Numbered from the stretch's first letter, positions 47,691 through 60,378 are shown. The stretch: DNA of 64,000 bases from Rattus norvegicus (GCF_036323735.1 NC_086034.1:34094439-34158438); one strand, 5' to 3'. Made by a program: numbers and translations. The notes: generated from the letters alone by a model not told the origin.

Positions 47691-49234
47691 AGCACATTTT
47701 GCCTATTAAGCTGGTTTTGCAGTATGCAGTGCTGGGTAAGACCATCGATGTCTTCTTTACAGAAGTAACTTGCTTAACACCTTCCAACACTATGAAAACT
47801 AGTTGTCAGGGAGGAAGTTTACTGCTCAGGTTGAGATTAATTGCTCAGTGTTCTGCAGCCAAAGTGTATGCTGTCTTCATCGATAGGACCTTGAAATTAT
47901 GGTGGGGAACCAAGGGCAGTGGCAGTAGCTTGTGTTCTGGAGACCTCTGGGGCTTCTCTGACCAATAAATTGTAGAAAGGTATTTGTGCCTTACTTGTAA
48001 AAAATATTGAAATGGAAATGCTCTTACCTGTAGATGGCTTTCCCATCTCTGTCCTCATTGTTCTGGAGACTTGTGCTCCTCCTTCCTGGTTGGTGATGGA
48101 GGGTTTTCATTTACCTATTTCACCAGATTGTGACCTATTTTTTCTCTGTTTAACTTACTAGTCAGACATACAGTTGACTGACATACCTTTGGAGTTTAGG
48201 CATTAGCTTCAGTTCTGCTTAGATACTTTTATAGGAGAAACAAAACTTTATTGAGAACCATAAAAATCGTTTTAAGTTACTAGCTTGCAGGGTCTTTGGG
48301 AAATAGGTCTAGCAAAGTATTTATGTGTTTTAACAACCAAAGTGGTATCCATAGGAAAATTGATGAATTGAACTTAATCAAAATTAAATATTTTTATTAT
48401 CTGGTAGACTCTCCTGGCCTATAAATGAGACCATTTCACAAACAACAGCAACAACCTTTAAATTGTATACATATGTCACATACTTTACTAACCATTAACT
48501 TTAATGAAAAAGGAAAAGTGAACAGTACTAGGACACACGATACATTCTAGATCAGAAGGTTAGCAAACTAATAAAATCCCATACAAGTGTGGTCACTGCT
48601 ATACAGAGAGAGCTGTAAAAATCAATAGAAAAATTTGATGTAGGTGAAATTTGACTCAAGTTCTATGGTAGCCTTTATTTTTTCTTTTTTTAAAAAAACT
48701 ACTTGCATGACGTTGGCTATTTAAAAGTTTTGTGTCTCAAATTTCTCATCTTCAGTGGAGAGAATAGCTCTTGAACCATATTGGCTCATATTTAATACAT
48801 GTACTTTTGTCAAGTTAATGTAGTGCTAGAGAGATGTACTCACTAACTAAAGGAGTACTTTCATTTGTCAGTTGTTGATGCTTTGAGATGGTCTAAGTTC
48901 CGGATTGGCCTTGAGCTCTAGATAATCCTGTTTAAGATTTCTGAGGAGCTGAGGCTACAAGAATGTGCCATGTGCCTAGATAATTAATAGATACTTGGTG
49001 TGAGATCTGAAGAATGAGTAGCAAAGTTAGATGAAGAAGAGAGGGAATGTTCCAGATAGGCGGTATACTGAAGGTCTTGGACCAGGAGGAAGGAAGAATC
49101 CTGATGGGACTGGGAGATGGAAAAAAATCAGTGGTCTAGAGTCTCCAGAAAGTACACATTACAGAATGAAACTGGGAACTAGGCAAGGACTACCAGCCAA
49201 CAGCTTTTTCTACTTGGTTAAGAAGTTTGTCTCC

Positions 49235-49317
49235 GGGGTTGGGGATTTAGCTCAGCGGTAGAGCGCTTGCCTAGCAAACGCAAGGCCCTGGGTTCGGTCC
49301 CCAGCTCTGAAAAAAAA
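49235..49317 (+). repeat. ID element
   Basis: GGGGTTGGGGATTTAGCTCA, TAGAGCGCTTGCCTAGCAAA, GGGTTCGGTCCCCAGCTCTG and an A-tail: a rat-type ID copy with intact A and B boxes. Flanked by AAGAAGTTTGTCTCC (49220-49234, 49318-49332). Confidence 0.97.
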
Positions 49318-49332
49318 AAGAAGTTTGTCTCC

Positions 49333-51222
49333 AAGGAGCCAAAAACCATCCAATGGAAAAAAGATAGTATTTTCAGCAAATGGTGCTGGTTCAACTGGAG
49401 GTCAGCATATAGAAGAATGCAGATTGATCCATTCTTATCACTCTGTACAAAGCTTAAGTCCAAGTGGATCAAGGACCCCTACATCAAACCAGATACACTC
49501 AAACTAATAGAAGAAAAAGTGGGGAAACATCTAGAACACATAGGCACTGGAGAAAACTTCCCGAACAAAACACCAATGGCTTATGCTTTAAGATCAAGAA
49601 TCGATAAATGGGAGCTCATAAAACTACAAAACTTCTGTAAGGCAAAGGACACTGTTAGGACAAAACGGCAACCAACAGATTGGGAAAAGATCTTTACCAA
49701 TCCTACAACAGATAGAGGGCTCATATCTAAAATATACAAAGAACTCATGAAGTTAGACTGCAGGGAGACAAATAACCCTATTAAAAAATGGGGTTCAGGG
49801 GTTGGGGATTTAGCTCAGTGGTAGAGCGTTTGCAAGGCCCTGGGTTCGGTCCTCAACTCCAGGAAAAAAAAAAAAGACAAAAAATGGGTTTCAGAGCTAA
49901 ACAAAGAATTCACAGCTGAGGAATATTGAATGGCTGAGAAACACCTAAAGAAATGTTCAACATTTTTAGTCATAAGGGAAATGCAAATTAAAACAACCCT
50001 GAGATTCCACCTCACACCAGTCAGAATGACTAAGATCAAAAACTCCGGCGACAGCAGATGCTGGTGAGGATGTGGAGAAAGAGGAACACTCCTCCATTGT
50101 TGGTGGGATTGCAGACAGGTACAACCATTCTGGAAATCAGTCTGGAGGTTCCTCAGAAAATTGGACATTGCACTACCTGAGGACCCAGCTATACCTCTTG
50201 GGCATATACCCAAAAGATGCCCCAACATATAACAAAGACACATGCTCCACTATGTTCATAGCAGCCTTATTTATACTAGCCAGAAGCTGGAAAGAACCCA
50301 GATGCCCTTCAACAGAGGAATGGATACAGAAAATGTGGTACATCTACACAATGGAATATTACTCAGCTATCAAAAACAATGACTTTATGAAATTCATAGG
50401 CAAATGGATGGAACTGGAAAATATCATCCTGAGTGATGTAACCCAATCACAGAAAAACACACATGGTATGCACTCATTGATAAGGCTATTAGCCCAAATG
50501 CTTGAATTACCCTAAATGCACAGAACACATGAAACTCAAGAAGGATGACCAAAATGCGAATGTTTCACTCCTTCTTTAAAAGGAACAAGAATACCCTTGG
50601 AAGGGAATAGGGAGGCAAAGATTAGAACAGAGGCTGAAGGAACACCCATTCAGAGCCTGCCCCACATGTGACCCATACATATACAACCACCAAACTAGAT
50701 AAGATGGATGAAGCAAAGAAGTGCAGGCTGACAGGAACCGGATATAGATCTCTCCTGAGAGACACAGCCAGAATACAGCAAATACATAGGCGAATGCCAG
50801 CAGCAAACCACTGAACTGAGAACGGGACCTCCGTTGAAGGATTCAGAGAAAGGACTGAAAAAGCTTGAAGGGGCTCGAGACCCCATATGAACCACAGTGC
50901 CAACCAACCAGAGCTTCCAGGGACTAAGCCACTACCCAAAGACTATACATAGACTGACCCTGGGCTCCAACCTCATAGGTAGCAATGAATATCCTAGTAA
51001 GAGCACCAGTGGAAGGGGAAGCCCTGGGTCCTGCCAAGACTGAACCCCCAGTGAACAGGATTGTTGGGGGTAGGGTGGTAATGGGGGGAGGATGGGGAGG
51101 GAAACAGCCATCTAGAAGGGGAAGGAGAGGGTTAGGGAGATGTTTGCCTGGAAACCGGAAAAGGGAATAACAATTGAAATGTAAATAAGAAATACCCAAT
51201 TTAATAAAGATGGAGGAAAGGA
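49333..51222 (+). mobile_element. 5'-truncated young rat L1 (ORF2 C-terminus plus 3'UTR)
   Basis: A frame in step with ORF2 reads KEPKTIQWKKDSIFSKWCW and later KSKWIKDPYIKP, RQPTDWEKIFTNPTTDRGL and KIYKELMKLDCRETNNP, the cysteine-containing C-terminal part of L1 ORF2. An ID element interrupts it at 49799. The rest of ORF2 and the whole 3'UTR follow to GAAATACCCAATTTAATAAA. Flanking repeat AAGAAGTTTGTCTCC at 49318-49332 and 51223-51237. No reverse transcriptase or endonuclease domain remains, so it cannot move by itself. Confidence 0.96.
49799..49878 (+). repeat. ID element inside L1 ORF2, with internal deletion
   Basis: GGGTTGGGGATTTAGCTCAG then TAGAGCGTTTGCAAGGCCCT: compared with the ID at 49235 about 11 nt (GCCTAGCAAAC) are missing. 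Flanked by AAAAAATGGGGTTCAG (49783-49798) and AAAAAATGGGTTTCAG (49879-49894). Confidence 0.95.
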
Positions 51223-51440
51223 AAGAAGTTTGTCTCCTAAGTACTGTGAAAAACGAAATATTTTAATATATGCCATAGGGAGAGATTACTAGTCAGACTT
51301 TTAAAGGCTGACTGCAGTACAAAGATCAAGTTAGGGACAGACAGGGTACTTATACCCCGATCATTAGAAATTTATAATAGTACACTAGGCTTTATCTCTG
51401 GGAGTGTAATCTTAATAACTTCGGGAAGTATGCTTAAAGC

Positions 51441-51497
51441 TACCATATATATATGGTATATATATATATATGTATATATATATGTATGTGTGTGTTA
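51441..51497. repeat. AT-rich palindrome and TA repeat
   Basis: TACCATATATATATGGTA is a perfect 18-bp palindrome (51441-51458), followed by TA/TG repeats. Confidence 0.9.
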
Positions 51498-52786
51498 CAA
51501 ACTTGCTTTAAGTAATGTATTAACACTCTTACAATATTAGAATGGGTTGTCTTGGTAGGAGAAATAATAAAACAATGTTGCAGATTTCAAGACTAGCTTA
51601 CTACTGTTGCTGAGGGGTCTGCCTGTGTTGGAAACTGGGTGCATTTCTCTTTGATCTCAGCTGAGTCAGAAGCTGGGTATTTATTGCCTATATTCTGTTG
51701 TGGTCATTGTGCTGGAAGTTGAAAAGAGACTAGCGCTTTCAAACAGCTTTCAGACTGTCACCTCGCATGGCGTAATCTTTGAGGGAATTATAAATTAGTT
51801 TTAAAAGATAGCTATTATTTAGTAATTTTTTGCTTGTTTTTAAAACCCACAGCTGTATTTTCTGAATGCTTTTGTTGTTAGGCACTGCTATGTTTTTTTG
51901 TGTGCAGAAAGAAAAGTCCCAATTAGGTGAGATTGTGTCAAGGCCATCTTGAGTCTTGGTTGGAGTCTGGGAACCTTTCTTTCAAGATCTGTGTGTACTT
52001 CTGTGACTTTCTAACCAGTCTTGCTTTACAAGCCTTACTGGTTTGACTACATCTATGGTTGGTCTAGTTCCACACATGTACTTTTCAGGTCTAAAGCCAA
52101 TGTCAACATATTTATATTAACTTATCATTTTGGTGATAAGCATGGGAGTAGATGTATTAAAAAGTAGTTTAGGAGTATTATTTTTGGTATACAGAGTAAA
52201 AACAAGGAAAAAATAATTTGGTTTTACCTGCTTTGGAAAAATAAAAATTTTTAACTATTTTCAATTTTCCTCGTTAGTGTTTGACCCTGGGATCTAAATA
52301 ATTGAATTATTTTAATTTGATTGTAATTTTTTAAGTTATAATGCTAAGTTTAGAAATTAGGTGGTGCTTGCCTGCAGTAAAATCCACAGAGGGCCTGGCA
52401 TTTCAGCCACTTGTTTCATCCCTGTGAGGTTCTACCCTGCAAAGCTCTGTGCAGTCTGCGTACTATGCAAGTGACTGCGTAGTAAGCTGCACACCCTAAA
52501 GGCATCTCTGCCCTTGATCCATTTTCATTCAGCAGATCTTGGATACTGTCTTACAGCACCGCTCCAAGGAGTTTTTCTTTCTTTTTTACACCTGCAGAGT
52601 GAGAAGAGAGAATTAAACCATCCCTGAACAGTCAGCATCATAGCGGTAGCAGTTGTTACAGTGGATAGACTTAGTACTTTTTAATACAAACACAATAGCT
52701 CAGTAGCTTTCATTTTGTGATGTTAGAATCCAGGATTTTTGTCGTATGTTGGGAAAATGTTGAAGCCATTTTCCCCTTTTTTGCAG

Positions 52787-52962
52787 ATAAGCAGCCAGCT
52801 ACATGGAGTCTGAGCAGCTGTTCCATAGAGGCTACTATAGAAACAGCTACAACAGCATAACGAGCGCGAGTAGCGATGAGGAGCTCCTAGATGGAGCAGG
52901 TGCTATTATGGACTTTCAGACTTCCGAAGACGACAATTTGTTAGACGGTGACACAGCAGCTG
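52787..52962 (+). CDS. Clcn3: Clcn3 first coding exon (residues 1-53)
   Basis: ClC-3 is an endosomal/synaptic-vesicle 2Cl-/H+ exchanger. The exon begins at 52787 after CCCCTTTTTTGCAG, the ATG is at 52803-52805, and it ends at 52962 before GTAAGT after one base of glycine 54. The frame reads MESEQLFHRGYYRNSYNSIT, then SASSDEELLDGAGAIMDFQ and an acidic tail ending DGDTAA. This matches the cytosolic N-terminus of mammalian ClC-3, whose acidic dileucine-type sequences (EELL, DDNLL) are sorting signals in the family. No membrane segment is in the window; the next exon (beginning THYTMTNGG in the family) was not found before 64000. The start context is weak (T at -3, G at +4). Confidence 0.97.
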
Positions 52963-53099
52963 GTAAGTTCAGCATGACAACTGAGAACTGTAGTCACGAG
53001 CATACCAATAGATATAGTTTCGTTTCTTTTCTTTTTTTTTTTCTTTTGAGACTGACATTTGGGGTAACTTTTTAAAGCCAAGGTAAATTCAGGTGACTT

Positions 53100-53520
53100 A
53101 AACCTAACCATTTAAAAGTATACATCTCAGTGGCCTTAGCATCTTTACAGTATTATGCTAAAATATTTTTACTACCTCCTAAGTTTCTAACATTGGAATA
53201 AATTTTTGATTTTTTTAAGTATAAACTTTTCTATAAGTATAAACTTTTTAAACTTTTAAGTATAATTCAGAGAGCTATGCAATCATTACATCATACTTGT
53301 GAGAATAAATGAATGTAAAATAAACAAGTTATATAATCCTTTAGTTAAGAAACACTCCCTAGAATCCTTTCTTCTTACTCTAAAAGATGACTGTTACTTG
53401 ATGTCCGTTTAGATTGGTTTAGCAGGTTATTTACACTTTCTGTAATGGGGTCATAATATATGAAATTTTGTCTCTGGTATTTTTGTACTGTGAGAATATG
53501 TAAGTGCATGGGTTTTAGTA
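53100..53520. mobile_element. Ancient L1-like remnant
   Basis: CCATTTAAAAGTATACATCT, CAGTGGCCTTAGCATCTTTA and a GGTCATAATATATGAAATTT stretch have the order of old L1 3' sequence. Heavily diverged. Confidence 0.4.
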
Positions 53521-54714
53521 AAGGTACTGTACCTCATTGTGAGTTATGCTTAGTGTGAGTGCATACATCTAGAGTTCCTGTTTCAGTGTCACCAGGGACT
53601 GTCAGAGACGATCTGATGTTTGGAGTTATGCTTGTGTCTGTCTGCAGTGTGAAAGTTTAGTTGGCATCTTTACCAAAGCGTAGTTTTGATGGTTTGAAAC
53701 ATTATAACTGCTCAGTGCGTACAGAGGTCTCTCATTTTTAGCTTATATTTGATGGCTTGAGATGCATTTCTTTATGTTGACTTGGCTTTTTAGGTTGCCT
53801 CCAGAAGTGTCAGATCACTGTCTATTTTATAGAAACATGTTATATGTTCTCATTTGTCAGATACAGTCATTGCAAATGGTTCCTCTTACTCTGAAGTATG
53901 TAGTTTCATTTTCTCAAGACCTTTTGGTGAAGTCATTGGTTCCGATGAAATCTTGTTAGTAATTTTCTTTATTCTTATTTTGTGTTCTTGTTTATAATTC
54001 TTCTGAACTGGGTGTGATGGTACGTAATGCCAGGTGCTGAGACTAGGATAGAGATGTATACATAGCCAAATGTTGTTATTTCAAAATTAAGATGTCTAAT
54101 ATTTCAGGGGATCAAAAATAGTATTCTCCAGATTTAGATCTGGAATCTGCTTGTATTTAACTGTGGTAATGTAAATAAGAATTCAGATTTGATTTTTCCC
54201 ATATGCACAACTGGTTGGTCCAGTACCAAGACAAGCAATTCTCAGTTAAAATGACGGACAGTCTGGAAGACAGTTTGGCAATTTCCTATAATATTAACTG
54301 AGTATTTACTGTCAGATTAAGCAATAATGCAGCAAAATATTTACTCCAGTTAGGGGATATATGCACATGAAAATGATGAAAAAGTAAAGAAATGGAAACA
54401 CAGAAAAGCCAAAACCTCACAGTTGAAACTAGCTGCAGTGTTACCTCTGTAGATGGACCAAGTAGCTGTATTTCCCTGTGTGTTTCCTGGGCTTTGTTCT
54501 CCCGTACGCTTCTCAAGTCTTTGCCCCCTTTCCTGTCAAACTTCAGCACATGTGTATGTTTTGTAGTTAGATTTGCTTAAGCAGGATATACTTAGGTATT
54601 CTTTTCTATGTGTTAATAATAGCCTGGTTGAGGTATTAGAGAGACTTAAACTTAAATGTGACTTGATTTTTTCACCCTCAGATTTTTCATACTAGTTTTT
54701 ACTAGTATCTCCCT

Positions 54715-54895
54715 GTTCTGCTTTGTTTTCTGTTGCTATGATAAAATGCCAACCAAAAACACCTTGGTGAGGAAAGGGCTTGTTACAACCTCAAGACTAC
54801 AGTCCATCATACAGGGAAACTAGGGCAGGAGCTGAAGCAGGAACAGAAGCTTGATCATGGAGAGGTGCTACATTTTGATTATTCCCTCCAGACTC
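54715..54895. repeat. Rodent interspersed repeat (family uncertain)
   Basis: TTTTCTGTTGCTATGATAAA, AATGCCAACCAAAAACACCT, GGGCAGGAGCTGAAGCAGGA. Same family, opposite orientation, as 4106-4415. Confidence 0.7.
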
Positions 54896-55566
54896 TTTGA
54901 TAGAAAAAGACAGTACTTTGCATTATTAGCCATTTGCTTTCTTAGAGTTGCTGATTTTTCTGCCTAATTTAAAAGTGGTTTTTATTGTAACTTATATACT
55001 AAACTATGTGCATTCATAAATTGAGAAATTGGGTGAAATGAACAACCTTCCCCCCCTTTTTTTTCTCTCTTTATCTCTTTGGTTCTATATGTGGGGTGTA
55101 AAATTAACTCAGGGAAGTAGAGGGAACAGGAGAGGGATCTAGCACTTCTCATGTTCCCACTCTGTCCTCAAGTGCTAGTGATGCCTTTACTCAGACTTAG
55201 GAGGAGAAAGGAGAGAGAGAGGATCATTTTCCACTACCTGAACCCACCAATAGACGTCCTTGTATGTCACTGACCAGAACATGCCCAAACTAAGACCAGC
55301 CCCTGGCAAAGGAAATGACATTACTGACTAGTTAGAACAGTCATGATTCCTTTGATGGACCTAGGTATGTTGCCAACCAAGTAAAATTAAGAATGTGTTA
55401 AGGAAGAAGTTGGAATGCCCTTTGGGGATGCAGATACTCTTATTTTCTCTATAAATTCTGTCCTCAAAGTTAATTGCATATTTTAAGCTTGATATTAGCT
55501 ACTCTAAATGCTATGTCTCAAAAATAAATTTCTTTTCTTTTAAAGACGTTTTGTAGCATGTATTTA

Positions 55567-55569
55567 GTG

Positions 55570-55623
<54 letters not shown>

Positions 55624-55757
55624 AATGCCATGTTGCCACATGTGGAAATGAGGATAACTTGGCAATGCAGTTCTGTCCATATAGGTTAGAGGGAATATAA
55701 CTCAGGTCATCGGACTTGGTGATAAGTGCGTTACCCACCGAACCATCTCACAGTCCC
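55567..55757 (-). repeat. (GT)n plus B3-type SINE
   Basis: About 26 GT units (55567-55620) at the tail of a reverse SINE (CTCAGGTCATCGGACTTGGT; AACCATCTCACAGTCCC). Confidence 0.75.
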
Positions 55758-56425
55758 AGTGAGTTTTATTTTAATACACCTTTGAATTGTTAAGATTGTT
55801 GTACAAGGGGAAGTAATGCATGAAGGACTACAGGGAATGTCCTTTTGGAAGACAGTGTTCTTTCAATGTAGTTGATGTGATCTTCAACAGTAGCAGAATG
55901 GGGGTGGGTGTTTGGAAGAAGCAGGAACCTTTTATCTACGATCATGAATTCAGAAAAATGTGAGGAGAGATCTCATTTTTGTGTATCTAAAGAGTGGCGA
56001 CAGTAAATGGTAGAACAAGCAATTGAGAATAAATATTTTTTCATGACCATCTGTTTAGTTTCCCAAGACAAAGACCCACCAAACACAAACAGCATAAAAC
56101 CCCCAATCACTAGAAAGTCCCAGTAATGTTTACCATGCGTGTCAGTGATGTCAGGAGCCTTCAAGGTGGAGACTTGGCTTTACACCCTGGCTCAGCTTAT
56201 TCTGGAACTTTTGGCAAATCAGCCTCTGCACGGCTCACGTCTTCCTATTAAAGATAGCAGTCATTGGGTAGTGCTCTGGGAACTGGGTGCCTTAGGATCT
56301 TTACACAAATGATGTAAATCGGGGCATTGAAAGAATAGCTGACTAATGGTAGAGAATCAGTTAATAGTGGCTCTTTCTGGTTTTTTGTGTGTGTGTTCTT
56401 TCTGCTTGAATATGCTAGACTCTTT

Positions 56426-56743
56426 TTTTCTTTTTCTTTTTTTTCAGAGCTGGGGACCGAACCCAGGACCTTGTGCTTGCTAGGCAAGCGCTCTACCACT
56501 GAGCTAAATCCCCAACCCCAGAATATTAATCAGGGAGGTCTCTTGCTACTTTTTTTTTTTTTTTTTGGATTTATTTATTTATTTTATGTACAGCATTCTG
56601 TCAGCATATGTGACTGCAGGCCAGAAGAGGGCACCAGATCTCATTACGGATGGTTGTGAGCCACCCTGTGGTTGCTGGGAATTGAACTCATGACCTCTGG
56701 AAGAGCAGTCAGTGCTCTTAACCACTGAGCCATCTCTCCAGCC
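56426..56743 (-). mobile_element. Composite B2-ID retroposon in one target duplication
   Basis: On the minus strand: B2 (56743 to about 56565, with A-tail), a 30-nt stretch of non-SINE sequence (56521-56550), then an ID (56520 to about 56445) with its own A-rich tail. CTAGACTCTTT occurs at 56415-56425 and again at 56744-56754, immediately outside both ends. No separate duplication is seen for either part. Confidence 0.85.
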
Positions 56744-58678
56744 CTAGACTCTTTATCCTAGTATGAGCAAATTCCTTTTATGACAGCATGCAAATAAGGT
56801 ATCAGTTACATTTCCTGTATTTCTAGTGAAAAGGATATAGGTCTAGAACTGGAATAGGCTTAAGTCATAAGAGAAAACCTGCTTCAGGACTTCATCTTGA
56901 GACAGCTGGTTTTGTATCGTTTATAAATCTTTTAAGAAATGTGTTTACTAATGTCAAGAATGAAGTCTGCTCAAATTAAATACTAAAGTAATCTAGAACA
57001 CTTAGTTACCAAAAATACAAGTATCATTGAATAGTGACTATTAGTATCAGTAACAAATGTGAATGAAAGGCCAAAAAATTAGGCTGTATCTATAGTAAGT
57101 GCAGCTAATTTGAGTGAATCATTTTAGCCAATTAAAACTCTTTGGAAAAGGGAAACATTGGAAGTCACAGGAAGGGGGCAAGCGTTTGTGGCCAGAGTTG
57201 GATTCATTGAGGAAGACCGTATGAGTCTAGCATCCTTACCAATGAAGCGCCGCCATCAGTAGGACCTTAGACTCACTCTTAGCCAGTGTGCTCTTCAGGT
57301 GAAGTCAGTCCTGAGAATGGTGGAGTGAACCCTGAGCAGCTGTGGGCGTAAGGAGATTAATCTGTGGCACTTGCTTTGTGTTGCTGATTAATTGTGATGT
57401 TTAAAATAGAGTGCATGTATATATTTTTTCTTGTCTTAAATGCTTATCTGGCGGGATCTCTTGAGGTTTTTAGATTGTGTGAAACTGAATGTTAGAGTTG
57501 AGAATGTTTACTCCTAATTGTCTTAATTTCCTCTGCATAGATAAACTTTAAAATATTTCAGAAACACTAAAATACAAATATAAGATGCTTTAATTGTTGA
57601 AATATTTTGGGACATATGCAGTCTGGGATTGGAATACAGGCACCATCATTTCCCCATTATAGGCTGAATAGTCTTTACTTGAAATGCTTAAGACCACATT
57701 TCAGAGTTTTTATAGCTGGGCTGGGATCAGTCAGTATTTGCATATATATATGTAAATTTTTTGGGCATGGGACTCATTTAAAAACAATTTATTTTTATGT
57801 TTAACCTGAAGATAATTTGTATAATATTTACAGTGTGCCTATGCCTTGGCTGTGACTGCCTATGGTTAGCAGAAAGCAGGAGAGTTTCCTGATTCTGTTT
57901 CCCTTTGGTTCCGAAAGGATTAGGAATTATAATATGTAACTGTTTAGATTACTAATACTATACCAGTGAAGACACAGGAGGTGAAAAACCTGCTAGCTCA
58001 GCGTGGTGACTTTAGTTTCTGAACTGTGTACAGGATACCGAGGTACAAGCCTGGATCCTTCAACTGAACTCTTTAGGAACTTCTTTCTACCTGTGTCATT
58101 CTACCAAGCTATTCTACTTTTCTCGTGAGCTCCTACAAACCTAAGAGGGCTCCTTAGCTCTCTTTACCTGAATATAGTTTTACCTGTCCTGCTGGCTGCT
58201 TCTCTTACCCAGAGCTCCTACTTTAAAGAGGGAGGGAGGGAGGAGGAGAGGAAGATATCAAAGGTCCAGTTGTCAGCCTGAACCTTGTCACTGTCGTAGC
58301 GGGTGGGCTCCAAGCCAACAAGCCAAGTCTGTAGGGGCTGAATCATTTCACCTTTATGGTGGAGTACCCAAGGCTGTCCAGCTGACTTTGCCTCAGGTCA
58401 CAGAGTACGGATCACCTGACATCTCCGAGCACTTTAAACTAGGCGGGGACTTTGCATTCTTTACCATTCTTATCTAGGGAAGCTTTTAGAGGCACACCCA
58501 GGACACACCTAACTGCATCTGACCAATGCAGTATCTATTTAAGTTTTTATATTTCGCTAATAATTAGGGTTTTTCTGTACAATAGTCAAATATCCTGTAA
58601 CAGGGAAGGCTCTGTATCAGTGTATGAACTTTACAACTCAAAAATATGTTTAAATATTACTTGAAAATATCTGTATTG

Positions 58679-58861
58679 GGCTGGAGAGATGGCTCAGCGG
58701 TTAAGAGCACTGACCGCTCTTCCAGAGGTCCTGAGTTCAAATCCCAGCAACCACATGGTGGCTCAAAACCATCTGTAATGAGATCTGATGCCCTCTTCCG
58801 GTGTGTTTGAAGATAGCTACAGTGTACTTATATATAATAAATAAATAAATCTTTTAAAAAA
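58679..58861 (+). repeat. B2 SINE
   Basis: Canonical B2 flanked by ATCTGTATTG (58669-58678) and ATCCGTATTG (58862-58871). Confidence 0.96.
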
Positions 58862-59266
58862 ATCCGTATTGATATCAGTTTTATAATTCAAAATGTCCAG
58901 TATGTGTATAATTAATTTTAGTTATTTTCCTTATACACTCCTTCCCTTTCCTAATGAAATCCTTCTCTCCCAAATATTCTTCCTCCAACTTTCACTTCTG
59001 CTTTTTGTGAGACCCACTGATTCAATTAGGCTTCCTTACATGAACACGAGTGGGAGGATATTACTGGATCACAGATAACTTCTCAGTGGCTAACCAGGGG
59101 ACAAAAATGACACCTTCACACAGCAACCATTAACTGTCATTAATTCCTCAGCGGGGAGTGGCAGCTTGTAGACCCCTCTTCTATCCATGATGAAGTGTTA
59201 AGACACCAGACTAACATACTTTCTAAGGGGAACTATACCTCTGTCTCTGTTTATAACAACAGGTAG

Positions 59267-59267
<1 letters not shown>

Positions 59268-59311
<44 letters not shown>

Positions 59312-59390
59312 TAAGGAGATGGCTCAGATACTAAAGTTCTTGCTATGAAAGCATGATGACCTGAATTTGAGTCCCAGACAGTGCTTTTCA
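59268..59390 (+). repeat. (GT)n plus SINE head
   Basis: About 21 GT units (59268-59310), then AGGAGATGGCTCAGATACTA and CTGAATTTGAGTCCCAGAC, a truncated tRNA-derived SINE. Confidence 0.7.
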
Positions 59391-60378
59391 GTAAAAGTTC
59401 AGACAGTAAATATAAAGATTTTTATGTGGCTTTTGGTATAACATTCACTGATGCTTCCTATTGTATTAAAACCCTAATTTTACAAGGACATCGTGATTGT
59501 ATGGCCTAGGCTGACCCTCCCATTCTAAAAATCCAAAATCTGAAGCTCTTTGAGCTCCTCTGTGCTGTCATATATAGAAACAATTATATGCCATGAAATT
59601 ATTTTAATGTTCTATAACATTATTTTTAAGCCTTGTGTGTGAGATATGTTTAAAACATAAATGAGTCTTGTGTTTAGACTCAGATCTCACCCCAAGATAT
59701 CTCATTTTGTATGTATAACTGTCCCAAATCCTTGAACAACAAACTACAAAAAAGCCCAATTTGAAGTATTATGATCCCTAGTGTTTTGGGTCCGAATACT
59801 CTACCTGCATAGGCATTGAAATAGAACGGTCTGACAGGACCCACAAATTCATTCTAGACTGTTTTTGAACAAATGAGACAGTACAGACAAATGTTTTAGG
59901 AATTAATCAGTGATTATTTCTTACTGAGTTGTTATTTTGTGAATCTGATTTTAGGCTTAGAATTATTTATATATAAAAAAAGGAATTATTTATATGTAGG
60001 TAGCTTTCATTAAGAAATAGTAAAGCTCAATACAATCTAAGACTAAATAGAAGTTGCTAGAAGTTTCTATTGCTGTGTGTAACTTTTGTTACCCAGCCTT
60101 GTGTTCCCAGCTGGTCACACACTCGCATCTGCCCAGGAGCTATCTCAGATCCTAGAATAAATAAACACATACACTTCCTCCAGTTATTTGGAAAATGCCT
60201 TTGCTAGCAATACTGGGGCTATACCTAATTCTCCCTAATTAGCAACACCTAATTCTTTCCCTGCTATCCTAGGCCAAGTCGGGGAAAGGCCAAGTGACTC
60301 TGCCTTCCTCCAAGGATCATTCTGCTAATGAAAATTGTTTTTACACAAAGTCTGAATTCTTCATTAAGAAGAATTTTG

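Larger units (their letters stand above)
44022..52786 (+). other. Clcn3 intron 1
   Basis: Starts with GTGAGT and ends with a pyrimidine tract plus GCAG. It holds an ancient L1 trace (46050-46440), SINE and B2 pieces (46745-47394), an inverted B1 pair (47478-47690) and the ID/L1/ID cluster (49220-51237). An AT palindrome lies at 51441-51497. 44.05-46.0, 47.7-49.2 and 51.5-52.7 kb show only unique-looking AT-rich sequence. Confidence 0.75.

Noticed and set aside
49235..49310. Possible tRNA-Ala gene
   Set aside because: A and B boxes are present but the sequence is a typical ID SINE with A-tail and target duplication.
49267..49824. 185-codon frame, longest in the window
   Set aside because: It is the C-terminal part of L1 ORF2 with ID sequence at both ends, not a host gene.
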